Part shown: one piece after another, positions 1 through 8,500 of the stretch | Layout of the letters: every line of letters starts with the position of its first letter | Position numbering within the stretch: the stretch's first letter is position 1 | Assembly: GCF_050410795.1 (NCBI RefSeq) | Contig: NZ_CP191258.1 | Location: 5,332,001-5,396,000 of the forward strand | Length of the DNA stretch: 64,000 nt | Direction of reading: 5' to 3' | From: Fontivita pretiosa | GTDB taxonomy: Bacteria > Planctomycetota > Phycisphaerae > Tepidisphaerales > Tepidisphaeraceae | The notes under the pieces: generated by a model | Databases searched by the model: none | The model's input: only the letters and a program-made list of their open reading frames with translations | What the model was told of the DNA's origin: nothing | Program-made: the position numbers and the translations under genes

Positions 1-1964
1 GTGCAGTAGAACGGATAGGTTCCGGCCCGGCTGGCCTTGAACTCGATCTGCTGATACTCGCCCGGCTCCAGGCTCAGGTTGATGTTGTAGCCGCCGACGC
101 AGAAGCCGTGCGTTGCGTCCGGCGCCTGCTCCAGATTGGTCAGGTGCCAGACCACCGTCTCGCCCTCTTCCACTTCCACGTTTTCGGGCGTGAAGTGGCT
201 GCGAACGACGGTCATGTACACGTGCACCTTGCCATCAGGCTCCCTGACCACCTTCTCGTCTCCGGGCATCGGCGCCTTGGGGTCCACGGCATTGATTTCC
301 GGATTCCAGCCCACCTCCGGATACACCGCCCACGGCTGGAGCTTGTCGGCCTTGATCATCTGGGCATAATGCGGCTCGCCGCTGCCGATCGGCATGTCGT
401 AGAGGAGCTGCATCCTGTCCCCCCCCTCGCTGATGTCCACGAGCTGGAAGTTCTGCGGCAGCAGCGGGCCGGTCTGGAAGAAACGGTCCACCGACCACTT
501 GTTCATCCCGATCATATACTTGCCGTCGGGAGACGCCGTGTCCCCCTCGGCGCAGACCAGATGCCCGATGTTGTAGTGCATCGGGACCTTGCCGACGACC
601 TTCCACGGCTGCTGCCCGTGCTTGGCCAGCTTCCCACCCAGCGTCCAGCGGGCAATCGCCGAGTCCAGGAACAACGACGTGTACGCGTATCCCTTGTCGT
701 CAAACTGCGTATGCAGCGGCCCGAGGCCCAGCTCCACCTGCACTTCCTTGCAGGCATCAAAGTCGAGCACCGGCACGCCGTACTCGTCCCGGGAAGCGAT
801 CTTGCCCGATGCGATCGCCGCCTTGATCTTCGCCGTCGAGTACACCGTCACGTGCGGATCGAGCTTGCCGGAGACGACGATGTATTCGCCATCCGGAGTC
901 ACATCCACCCCGTGCGGGCTCTTGGGCTCCGGTATGAACCACAACACGCCTTCCTTGACCGACGTGTCCAGCCGAAGCACCTTGAAACCGTTGATCGTCT
1001 CGGCCCGGCCAGCCTTCACAAGCTGCTCGGCCTTCTTCCAGTCCACCACGTGCAGATAGTCCATGTCTCTCTGGCTGGCGGCGGCTTCCAGCGGCGGCTG
1101 GCCTTTCTCGATGGCACCATACGCCGCCTCCGCGTTGAACGAGTTGCCGAACAGCAACCCGTCGCTGGCGAACTTGCCCGCGTCGAAGAGATCCTGGTGA
1201 TACGGCGGCAGCTCCAGCGCAAAGCTCTGGTCCTTGTCGATCCGACCCTTGGCGCGATCGAACTTCCACAGCGTCACCATCCCCCGGTACTGCTTCTTGA
1301 AGTCCTCGATCGGCGCATAGCTGTTGCCCAGCGGGTTGGCGTACTGCCCGCCCTCGATGATGTATTCCGTGTTCGGAGTGACGAACCCGCATCCGTGATC
1401 GCTGAGCGTGATCGGGTTCTTCAGGATCTGCTTGGTCTCGAAGTCTCGCAGGTCGATCACCGCGATCCGCGCGTTGGCCTTGTCGCCGATGAACAGGAAC
1501 TGTCCGTCGTACTCGCCATTGGTCTCCGACAGCGCCGGATGGTGCGTGTCGCCCCAGCGAATCTTGTGCTTCTCATCAAGATCCCCGCCGGCCAGCACAT
1601 GCTCGCCCGCCCCGTAGCCGTAGCCTTGCCAGGGCTCGGGCGTGAACACCGCGATCGTGCGCAGCAGGCGCATCGACGGCACGCCGATCACGAAGATCTG
1701 CCCGCTGTGTCCGCCCGAAGCGAACGTGATGTACTCGTCGTGGCGGCCGCTGGGCATGTATGTCTTGGCCGCCGCGATCAGGTCATCCACGTTCAGCCCG
1801 CGCTCTGAAGCGATCTTCTGAAGCTGCGCCACGTGCCCGCTGCCCAGCTCCACCTTCGCCGGCGGATCCTGTGCCGCCACTACCCCGCACAACCCCGCCA
1901 CGCCCACTGCTACCGCGGCCGATCGGGCCGCGCCCTTGATCCGTTGCTTCATGTCTCGCCACAT
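1..1964 (-). CDS. nosZ: Nitrous-oxide reductase, Sec-type (3' end cut by window edge)
   Basis: Reduces N2O to N2 in the periplasm using the CuZ and CuA copper centres, the last step of denitrification. About 654 residues are visible before the left edge. The N-terminus (MWRDMKQRIKGAARSA..., then a hydrophobic stretch ending VVAAQ) is a Sec-like signal without a twin-arginine motif, as in clade II (atypical) NosZ. CuZ-type histidines occur in order: GDTHHPALS (about 141-142), SDHGCGF, KSPHGVD, KLDPHVTV, GLGPLHTQF and EPHYAQM. The C-terminal cupredoxin domain starts FTPENVEVEEGETVVWHLTN and breaks off at YPFYC, the first CuA cysteine. The start at 1964 is preceded by GGAAAGGA; a second ATG lies at 1952. 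It is 83 bp downstream of the triheme cytochrome, a likely electron donor. The large ORF on the opposite strand is a shadow. Confidence 0.95.
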   Translation of the reverse strand, partial: MWRDMKQRIKGAARSAAVAVGVAGLCGVVAAQDPPAKVELGSGHVAQLQKIASERGLNVDDLIAAAKTYMPSGRHDEYITFASGGHSGQIFVIGVPSMRLLRTIAVFTPEPWQGYGYGAGEHVLAGGDLDEKHKIRWGDTHHPALSETNGEYDGQFLFIGDKANARIAVIDLRDFETKQILKNPITLSDHGCGFVTPNTEYIIEGGQYANPLGNSYAPIEDFKKQYRGMVTLWKFDRAKGRIDKDQSFALELPPYHQDLFDAGKFASDGLLFGNSFNAEAAYGAIEKGQPPLEAAASQRDMDYLHVVDWKKAEQLVKAGRAETINGFKVLRLDTSVKEGVLWFIPEPKSPHGVDVTPDGEYIVVSGKLDPHVTVYSTAKIKAAIASGKIASRDEYGVPVLDFDACKEVQVELGLGPLHTQFDDKGYAYTSLFLDSAIARWTLGGKLAKHGQQPWKVVGKVPMHYNIGHLVCAEGDTASPDGKYMIGMNKWSVDRFFQTGPLLPQNFQLVDISEGGDRMQLLYDMPIGSGEPHYAQMIKADKLQPWAVYPEVGWNPEINAVDPKAPMPGDEKVVREPDGKVHVYMTVVRSHFTPENVEVEEGETVVWHLTNLEQAPDATHGFCVGGYNINLSLEPGEYQQIEFKASRAGTYPFYC

Positions 1965-2047
1965 GGCTCAGGTCCTTTCCGTGAGTGTTCGCGAGGGTCG
2001 GCCAGGCTGCCCTCGATGGTTCCCGTTGCCTGCTGTTGCGCGATCTG

Positions 2048-3502
2048 CTACTGCACGTTGGCCGACTGACGCAGCGACCGCAGATACGCCACGATGTCCC
2101 GAATCTGTTCGTCCTTCAGCGCCGGATTGCCCCCCTTGGGAGGCATCGCAATCTTCGTGGTGTTCTCCGGGTCGGTCGGGCCTCGACCCCTCTTGATGAA
2201 CTCCACAAGCTGCTCATCGCTCAACTTCGCCACGAACTCGCTGTTGACCAGGTCCTTGCCCATGTTCTTGATGCCGCGGGCGTCCTTCCCATGGCAGGCC
2301 ATGCACGAGATGTACGCCTTCTTGCCCCGCGCCGGATCGCCAGCACTGGCGGCGGGAGCGGCCGCGGACTGTGGATTGGGCACTGCCGAACCCGCAGGCG
2401 CCGCCATTGATATCGCCGCCGCTGTCGGCGTCGGTCGGTCCGTCGTGCTGGCGGTCGCAGAAACGCCAGAGCTTGCTTCAGGTGCGGGCGAGGGGCTGGC
2501 CGCCGAGGTCTTTTCCGCAGGCGCTGAACCCGCCGCTGCCGGGTTCTGAAGTGATCGCAGATACGCCACGATGTCCCGAATCTGTTCGTCCTTCAGCGCC
2601 GGGTTGCCGCCTTTGGGAGGCATCGCAACCTTCGTGGTGTTCTCCGGGTCGGTCGGGCCTCGACCCCTCTTGATGAACTCCACGAGCTGTTCGTCGCTCA
2701 ACTTCGCCACGAACTCGCTGTTGACCAGGTCCTTGCCCATGTTCTTGATGCCGCGGGCGTCCTTCCCATGGCAGGCCATGCACGAGATGTACGCCTTCTT
2801 GCCCCGCGCCACCGCCTGCGGATCCAGCGCGAATGTCGCGTGTGATGCGGCGGTCGGCTTGCCCGCGGCCGACTCGACACCGCCGAGGCTGAGCGACTCC
2901 GCCTGCTGCGCCGCCAGTGGCGCAGACGGCTGGCCGATCACCAGCTCTACCTGCGGCAGAGGCCCGCTCGGAATCCGACGCGGATCCGACAGGCCACGCA
3001 AATACGCCACGATGTCCGCTATGTTTTGGTCGCTGAAATCGGCCCGGCCCCCTTTGGGTGGCATCGGCACTTTCGTCGTGTTCAGCGGGTGATCCGCAGG
3101 TCTGCCCTCGGTGATGAACGCCGCCAGCTCCGCGTCGCTCAACCTGCGGACGAACGTGCTTCTGGTCAGATCCTTTCCCAACCCGGCAACGCCGCTCCCG
3201 TTGGGCCCATGACATGCGGCGCACGCCATCGCGTACAGTTGCTGCCCGCGCGCGTAGGCCGCCGCGTCCAGCTTCGCCGGGCGCGGCGCCAGTGCCTCAG
3301 CCAATGACTGCTGCTGACGCTGCCTGGCTTGCAGGCCCATCCACACCGCCGCACAAAGCCCCAGCGTCAGCAGCGGCACCAGCACCGCCGCCGCTCCCGC
3401 CAGCAGGTCCGGCCCCTCGCGCCCGCCGCTACAGCCTGTCGCCGCCGCTTCCGATTGGCTGGCCTGGCTGGCTGTCTCGGCGGCATTGAGCGTCATGGTC
3501 AT
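2048..3502 (-). CDS. Membrane-anchored triheme cytochrome c
   Basis: A 484-residue protein with an N-terminal transmembrane segment (about 32-58, rich in L, A and V) and then three mono-heme cytochrome c domains. The heme motifs are CAACH, CMACH and CMACH, each followed by a distal methionine in a (V/I)(P/A)MPPKGG motif and ending in DIVAYLR(G/S)L. The domains are separated by Ala/Pro/Ser-rich linkers. Domains 2 and 3 are almost identical in protein and DNA. The SD GCAGGAG lies 8 nt before the ATG. Its position just upstream of nosZ on the same strand suggests that it passes electrons from the membrane to NosZ, as cytochromes of clade II nos clusters are thought to do. That role is inferred; a donor for another periplasmic enzyme is possible. 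Confidence 0.9.
   Translation of the reverse strand: MTMTLNAAETASQASQSEAAATGCSGGREGPDLLAGAAAVLVPLLTLGLCAAVWMGLQARQRQQQSLAEALAPRPAKLDAAAYARGQQLYAMACAACHGPNGSGVAGLGKDLTRSTFVRRLSDAELAAFITEGRPADHPLNTTKVPMPPKGGRADFSDQNIADIVAYLRGLSDPRRIPSGPLPQVELVIGQPSAPLAAQQAESLSLGGVESAAGKPTAASHATFALDPQAVARGKKAYISCMACHGKDARGIKNMGKDLVNSEFVAKLSDEQLVEFIKRGRGPTDPENTTKVAMPPKGGNPALKDEQIRDIVAYLRSLQNPAAAGSAPAEKTSAASPSPAPEASSGVSATASTTDRPTPTAAAISMAAPAGSAVPNPQSAAAPAASAGDPARGKKAYISCMACHGKDARGIKNMGKDLVNSEFVAKLSDEQLVEFIKRGRGPTDPENTTKIAMPPKGGNPALKDEQIRDIVAYLRSLRQSANVQ
2079..2333. repeat. Intragenic 255-bp direct repeat, copy encoding heme domain 3
   Basis: This segment is collinear with 2556-2810, with no indels and only about seven substitutions by eye. 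It encodes the last cytochrome c domain. The partner copy encodes domain 2. Confidence 0.9.
2556..2810. repeat. Intragenic 255-bp direct repeat, copy encoding heme domain 2
   Basis: Partner of 2079-2333. Such high DNA identity in a GC-rich gene implies a recent duplication or ongoing gene conversion, and makes loss of one heme domain by recombination possible. Confidence 0.9.
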
Positions 3503-3536
3503 CGGGCGACTCCTGCCAAATCAGTAGTTCTGGACC

Positions 3537-3565
3537 TTTATATCCATAACTCCTCGGCAAGGCAA
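3537..3565 (-). promoter_or_regulatory. Sigma70-like promoter for the cytochrome-nosZ unit
   Basis: On the minus strand a TTGCCT -35 hexamer (3560-3565) and a TATAAA -10 hexamer (3537-3542) are separated by exactly 17 bp, about 35 bp upstream of the cytochrome ATG. The -10 region sits next to an AT-rich imperfect dyad (TTATATCCATAA) that could be an operator for the divergent Rrf2 protein. The operator idea is speculative. Confidence 0.5.
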
Positions 3566-3741
3566 GCCCTCCCAATCACTTTTTTTACCCCGCCGCTGCC
3601 AGATCCCTGCACGAACTGCAGTTACGCGATTAACATTTCCGGCGCGATTTGCCCGCTGGCGTCAAAGCCGCTTGTCCGATAGCATGCCCACACCGTCGGT
3701 TGATTGATCCGCTTCACCGCGATTCGGGAGTCTTGAAAAAC

Positions 3742-4323
3742 GTGTTCTCGCTCACCGCCGAATATGCGCTGCGCATCGTCGTGTTCCTCGGCACACTGCG
3801 TGGGCGCCCCGCCACCACCGCGCAGATCGCCGCCGCCACTCGTGTCCCTTCAGGATATCTGTCCAAAATTCTCCAGAATCTGGCCCGACGTGGCATCGTG
3901 CGCTCGCAGCGCGGACTGGGCGGCGGTTCGGTGCTGGCAAAAGACCCCAAACAACTCAGCGTCTATGACGTGATCGACGCCATCGCCCCGCTGCCCAGAA
4001 TCGCCATCTGCCCGCTCGGATTGCCTTCGCACGCCTCGGCCCTGTGCCCCCTGCACAAACGCCTGGACAACGCCATGGCCATGGTCGAGCAGGCGTTCCG
4101 CGATTCCACCATCGCCGACCTGCTGGCCGAGCCCACCACCAGCATTCCGCTGGGCGCGTTGCCCACCGACCCCGCCGCCGCCACGCGTGCCGCCGAGGCC
4201 GTCTTCCCCGTCGAGCGTGTCGATCATCGTCACGCCACGACTGCCTCTGCCGCTCGCCGTGAACCGTCCAGATCCAAAGCTTCCCCCACCCCACGCCGAC
4301 GCCCCGCGTCCAAAGACCGTTGA
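3742..4323 (+). CDS. Rrf2-family transcriptional regulator
   Basis: A winged-helix Rrf2-type regulator. After a GTG start the protein reads VFSLTAEYALRIVVFLG, the standard Rrf2 opening, followed by the recognition helix region VPSGYLSKILQNLARRGIV and the wing RGLGGGSVLA. A Cys pair within CPLGLPSHASALCPLH lies where Fe-S-binding Rrf2 proteins carry cluster ligands; only two cysteines are present there. The C-terminus is an Ala/Pro/Arg-rich tail of low complexity. The GTG at 3742 is chosen because GGGAG lies 11 nt upstream and the family starts here; a TTG at 3733 is the alternative. It is divergent from the cytochrome-nosZ unit, so NO-, Fe-S- or redox-dependent control of N2O respiration is the natural hypothesis. 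Confidence 0.88.
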   Translation: MFSLTAEYALRIVVFLGTLRGRPATTAQIAAATRVPSGYLSKILQNLARRGIVRSQRGLGGGSVLAKDPKQLSVYDVIDAIAPLPRIAICPLGLPSHASALCPLHKRLDNAMAMVEQAFRDSTIADLLAEPTTSIPLGALPTDPAAATRAAEAVFPVERVDHRHATTASAARREPSRSKASPTPRRRPASKDR

Positions 4324-4386
4324 GTCGTTCGGGTCATTCCCCATTGATTTTGCGCCCCATCCACCCTAGATTTGTCGTAGATGCCC

Positions 4387-4460
4387 GGGCGATTAGTTCA
4401 GTTGGCTAGAACGCACGGATCACACCCGTGAGGTCACAGGTTCGAGTCCTGTATCGCCCA
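4387..4460 (+). tRNA. tRNA-Val (anticodon CAC)
   Basis: A full cloverleaf of 74 nt: acceptor GGGCGAT/ATCGCCC, D arm GTTC/GAAC, anticodon stem CACGG/CCGTG with loop ATCACAC (anticodon CAC), T arm ACAGG/CCTGT with loop TTCGAGT, discriminator A. CCA is not encoded. Remnants of an integrase lie immediately downstream, so this gene is the likely attachment site of the adjacent island. Confidence 0.93.
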
Positions 4461-4741
4461 TTTCCCCTTCTCGCACCAAGCTGCATACCGCCGCGTCTCC
4501 CTGTAACCTCGATGGTTCCAGCGTTCTGGTGGTCTCCGCTTTCCGCGGCATTCTGCCCGATTCCGCCGTATACTGTGCCGGATTCTGTGCCGCGCAAACC
4601 TTTTGTTCGTGTACGCTCCCACGTCCGCTTGCCCGCTGGAAGTCGGCATCCAGGGTCTACGCACAGCGCGTAGTAACGGGCGGCCCCGGCGGGCGAATTG
4701 CCGATCCACCTGCACACCGTGGCCAGGTCGTATTCCCGCAT
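4461..4741 (-). pseudogene. Tyrosine-recombinase (integrase) C-terminal remnant
   Basis: Read on the minus strand, the fragment contains YDLATVCRWIGNSPAGAARY followed by YALCVDP and a tail with ESGTVYGGIGQNAAESG. This resembles the end of phage-type integrases of planctomycetes, where the catalytic Tyr sits in a W(L/I)GNSPxxAxRHY context (here RYY) and is followed by a variable polar tail. There is no complete catalytic domain upstream, and the frame then runs into the antisense of the tRNA. It is probably the decayed integrase that placed the island at tRNA-Val. The match is from motif memory, so moderate confidence. Confidence 0.5.
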
Positions 4742-4806
4742 CAACTCGGTCTGCCTGCCTCTCCGCCGGTTGCAGCAGCGTTTTGGCCAGGGCGACCGGT
4801 GCGCGC

Positions 4807-5152
4807 GGTGGATGATCCGCTGAAACTGCGTTCGCCGGTTGGCCGATACAACCAGCCGGCGCTTCGCCCCAGCCGGTGATCCCTTCCGCCGATCCGGCGC
4901 CCGCAGACTCAGCCCGACGATCCGCCCGTCGCCTGCATGCTCAAGAAAGATGCACGCACCGCTCGGCGGATTCTCTTTGCAGCCGTCCCCACCGGCGGGC
5001 AGCGCCCGCAGGTCGTAGCCCGCTGCCCAGCCCGGCGCGAGCTTTCCCCACGCCGAAGCAGGCACGGCGGTCGCCTCGGCCAGAGCGGCCAGATGCTCCT
5101 GGTCATCGCGGACCGCAGTCGCTCGAACTGCGCCCACAGTCACGCTCGGCAC
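4807..5152 (-). pseudogene. Possible primase/TOPRIM-like protein remnant
   Basis: The minus-strand frame gives DDQEHLAALAEATAVPASAW, GWAAGYDLRALPAGGDG and GRIVGLSLRAPDRRKGSPAG. These resemble the segment ahead of the TOPRIM fold in primase-like proteins of planctomycete mobile elements (pattern GRIxGLxLRxxDGRKxxxxG). The reading frame then continues without a recognisable TOPRIM core into the integrase remnant, so the two pieces look joined by deletion. Identification is tentative. Confidence 0.35.
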
Positions 5153-5323
5153 TCGCCGATGGCGCCGCAGTGGCGGCGCTACCGGGCGCCGCCAAAGCCA
5201 ATGCTTACGTCAATCGCGTACGAGGGTCGTGACGTCCATTGACACCAGGTAAGAATGCCTGCTAAATGGGTGAGACGCGCTCGGGGCACGTCTAAGCACG
5301 GTTCCAACAGAGAGGGGGCCGAC

Positions 5324-5545
5324 ATGGGCTGGTCGCCGGATGTGGTGATGACCATCGCCGAGTTGTCCAAATACCTGAAGGCTTTCCGGTCCACGCTCTA
5401 CACGTACAGTGTGTCCCAGGAAGGCAGGCTGCCCACCCTGGAAGGTTGGACCATGTTGTACGGTTACGGTGCGGCGGCGGATCAGTCGGTGCGTAACGAC
5501 GCGAACAAGACATTTCGCAACAACAGTGAACGTGAGGGCGCGTAG
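5324..5545 (+). pseudogene. Small helix-turn-helix protein, probably frameshifted
   Basis: The ATG at 5324 follows a purine-rich GAGAGGGGG. The N-terminal half MTIAELSKYLKAFRSTLY, then EGRLPT, matches the excisionase/MerR-like DNA-binding domain (usual form MTIxELSxYLKVSRSTLYKLVQEGxLP). Beyond about residue 38 the frame loses similarity, but the +1 frame gives KVG and then ISRC, where the family has QKVGRHWRF...IDRW. This points to small indels in an ancestral gene. The ORF stops at TAG directly before the ATG of the helicase gene, so its translation may still be coupled to the defence operon. Confidence 0.5.
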
Positions 5546-8500
5546 ATGGACGTCTTTGACCTTCGGAACCGTCTGATCAGGGACTACGCGAAGTTCGTGC
5601 GCAGCTTCATAGCGATCCAGGATGCACGCATTGCGGAGTACGTGGATCACGAGCTTGAAGAAGGCGCTCTCTGGCCCGACCCGCTCGTCCAATTGAACCC
5701 GTCCTTCGAGCCGGGCGAGACCATCGACGAGCTTGCCGACCAGGGCGTTCTTCACGATGAGTGCCGCCGCATCTTCCGTTTGAAATCCGGCCCCACCGAC
5801 ACAGGCAAGCCCCTTCGGCTCCACCGGCACCAGGCCGATGCCGTACGAGTCGCTGCGTCGGGGGGAAATTACGTGCTCACCACCGGCACGGGGTCCGGCA
5901 AGAGCCTTGCGTACATCATCCCGATCGTTGACCACGTGCTGAGGAACGGCACGGGTCGCGGCATTCAGGCGATTATCGTTTATCCGATGAACGCATTGGC
6001 CAACAGCCAAACCAACGAGCTGGTGAAGTTTATTCACTTCGGCTATGCGGATGACCAGCGACCGGTGACCTTCCGACGGTACACGGGGCAAGAGTCTGCG
6101 GAAGAGCAACAGCAGATCGTTGCCGACCCGCCGGATATCCTCCTGACCAACTACGTCATGCTGGAGCTTCTGCTCACTCGGCCCCACGAGAAACCCCTGG
6201 TCCGAGCCGCGTCCGGCTTGCGATTCCTCGTTCTTGATGAGCTTCACACGTACCGCGGCCGACAAGGCGCGGATGTGGCGATGCTGGTTCGTCGCGCTCG
6301 GAACGCCTTCTCGGCAGACACGCTTCAGTGCGTCGGCACGTCAGCGACCTTGGCAAGTGGCGGAAGATGGGCGGACCAGCAAGCGGAGGTCGCAAGGGTC
6401 GCATCTCAGATATTGGGTGCCACGGTTGAACCGCAAGGGGTAATCGGCGAAACGTTGCGCCGCATGACCCCCGAGGAGAACCGTCAGGATCCGATGTTTC
6501 TCTCCCGGCTGGCCGCTCGCGTGTCGCAGCCGTCAGCCGTACCAGAGAGCTTCGAGCAGTTCTTGAACGATCCTCTGGCGTCGTGGATCGAAAGCACATT
6601 CGGCGTACGTCGCGAGCCTGAAAGCGGGCGATTCGTGCGACAAGACCCCCGACGCATTACCGGGCCGAGCGGAGCGGCTGAAGAACTGAGCAGGCTAACT
6701 GGTCAGCCGCCGGAGCGCTGCGTCGCCGCGATTCAGCAGATGCTGCTGGCTGGATACACCTGCCTGAATCCAGATACCGGTTTCCCCGTCTTTGCCTTCC
6801 GGGTTCACCAGTTCATCAGCGGTGGCGACACCGCGTATGCGTCCCTTGAGCCGGAACAGCACCGATACGTGACACTTCATGGACAGCAGTACGTGCCGGG
6901 AGATCGACGCAAGGTACTGCTCCCCTTGGCATTTTGCCGTGAGTGCGGACAGGAGTACTACTGTGTCCGCCTGGAGCCCGACGAGACCTCCGGCCGACAG
7001 AGGTTTCTGCCGCGCGACCTCCGCGATACACGGCCTGAGGACGACAGTAAGCCGGGCTTCCTGTATGTCAGCACGCAGCATCCTTGGCCGGACGAAGCCA
7101 AAGAGATGCTCGCTCGTCTGCCCGAAGACTGGCTCGATGCGGATGGCCGAATCCTGGGTCGCCGCCGCAAGGAACTGCCGCAAGCTGTCAATGTCACGAC
7201 CGATGGTCGTCTTGACGAAACCGGCCTGCGTGCCTGGTATCTTCCGGCCCCTTTCCGATTCTGCCTTCGCTGCGGCGTGTCCTATGGCACCCGCCAGAGG
7301 TCGGACTTTCAGAAGCTCAGCACCCTCGGCTCCGGCGGCCGAAGCACGGCAACAACGATCCTTAGCCTCGCCGCGATTGTTCACCTGCGCGAAATGCCGC
7401 TTGCACGTGAGGCGAGAAAGTTGCTCAGTTTCACCGACAACCGGCAGGACGCATCGCTGCAAGCCGGTCACTTCAACGACTTCGTCGAGGTGGGGCGACT
7501 TCGCGCAGCGCTCTATCTGGCAGCGGTCCGTGCGGGAGCGGACGGGTTGCGGCATGATGAACTGGCGATGAAGGTATTCGATGCGCTCGGCCTGCGCTTC
7601 GAGGACTACGCCAGCGATCCGTCTGCCCGCTTCCAAGCTCGCGATGAAACCAACCGCGTCCTGCGTCACGTCCTGGGCTATCGCCTCTACCGTGACCTGC
7701 TGCGCGGCTGGCGAGTCACCGCGCCCAACCTTGAGCAAGTCGGTCTGCTCGTCATTGACTATCCCTACCTCCGACAGGTGTGCGAGGCGACGGACATCTG
7801 GCAGTCCGCCCATCCGTCGTTGGCAAACGCGAGCGTTGAGCAGCGCATGGAAGTGTCCCGCGTCCTGCTCGACCTCATGCGCCGGAGCCTGGCGGTCAAG
7901 GTGGAGTACCTCGACCAGCAGTTCCAAGAGCGTCTCCTGCTCCAGAGCAGCCAGCGCCTTATCCCGCCTTGGGGCTTCGACGAAAACGATCAGGTCCGCG
8001 ACCTGGAGCATGCGGCGGTGCTTTACCCACGAGCTTACCGTCCGGGGCAGGATTACGGCGGCGACCTGTTTCTGTCATCGTACAGTGGCTTCGGCCAGTA
8101 CGTGCGTCGCCCGACCACGCTTCAGGCTGGGCGGCTGACGCTGGACGACACTGCACGCATCATCAGAGACCTGCTCAGGGCATTGCAGCAAGGCGGCATC
8201 TTGACAGTGGTGCACGAGCCACATGCGGACAACGATGTCCCCGGCTATCAGCTACTGGCCGACAGCATGGTCTGGAAAGCCGGCGATGGCACGCGAGGCT
8301 ATTACGACCCAATCCGCCAGCCGACGATGTCGGCGGAAGGCAAGCGGCCGAATCCTTTCTTTCAACAGTACTACAGGGACGTCGCCCGCCTCACCCACGG
8401 CATTGAGGCGCGAGAGCACACCGCGCAGGTTTCTTACGAGCACCGCCAGAAAAGGGAAGAAGCATTCCGTGAGGGGCGATTGCCTGTGCTCTATTGCTCG

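Noticed and set aside
108..1808. 566-aa ORF on the plus strand
   Set aside because: It is the antisense of nosZ; it has no family motif, and the opposite frame carries clear copper-site motifs.
2079..2810. CRISPR-like or tandem repeat array
   Set aside because: The two copies are a 255-bp intragenic duplication of a cytochrome domain, not short spaced repeats; no CRISPR array was seen anywhere in the window.
4406..5152. 248-aa minus-strand ORF as an intact gene
   Set aside because: Its C-terminus (GRYRTRTCDLTG...) is antisense read-through of the tRNA-Val gene, a well-known artefact, and the rest joins pieces of two different protein types; treated as remnants.
5210..6265. 351-aa minus-strand ORF at the start of the defence operon
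   Set aside because: Antisense of the helicase gene, with His/Val/Arg-rich sequence typical of shadows in GC-rich DNA.
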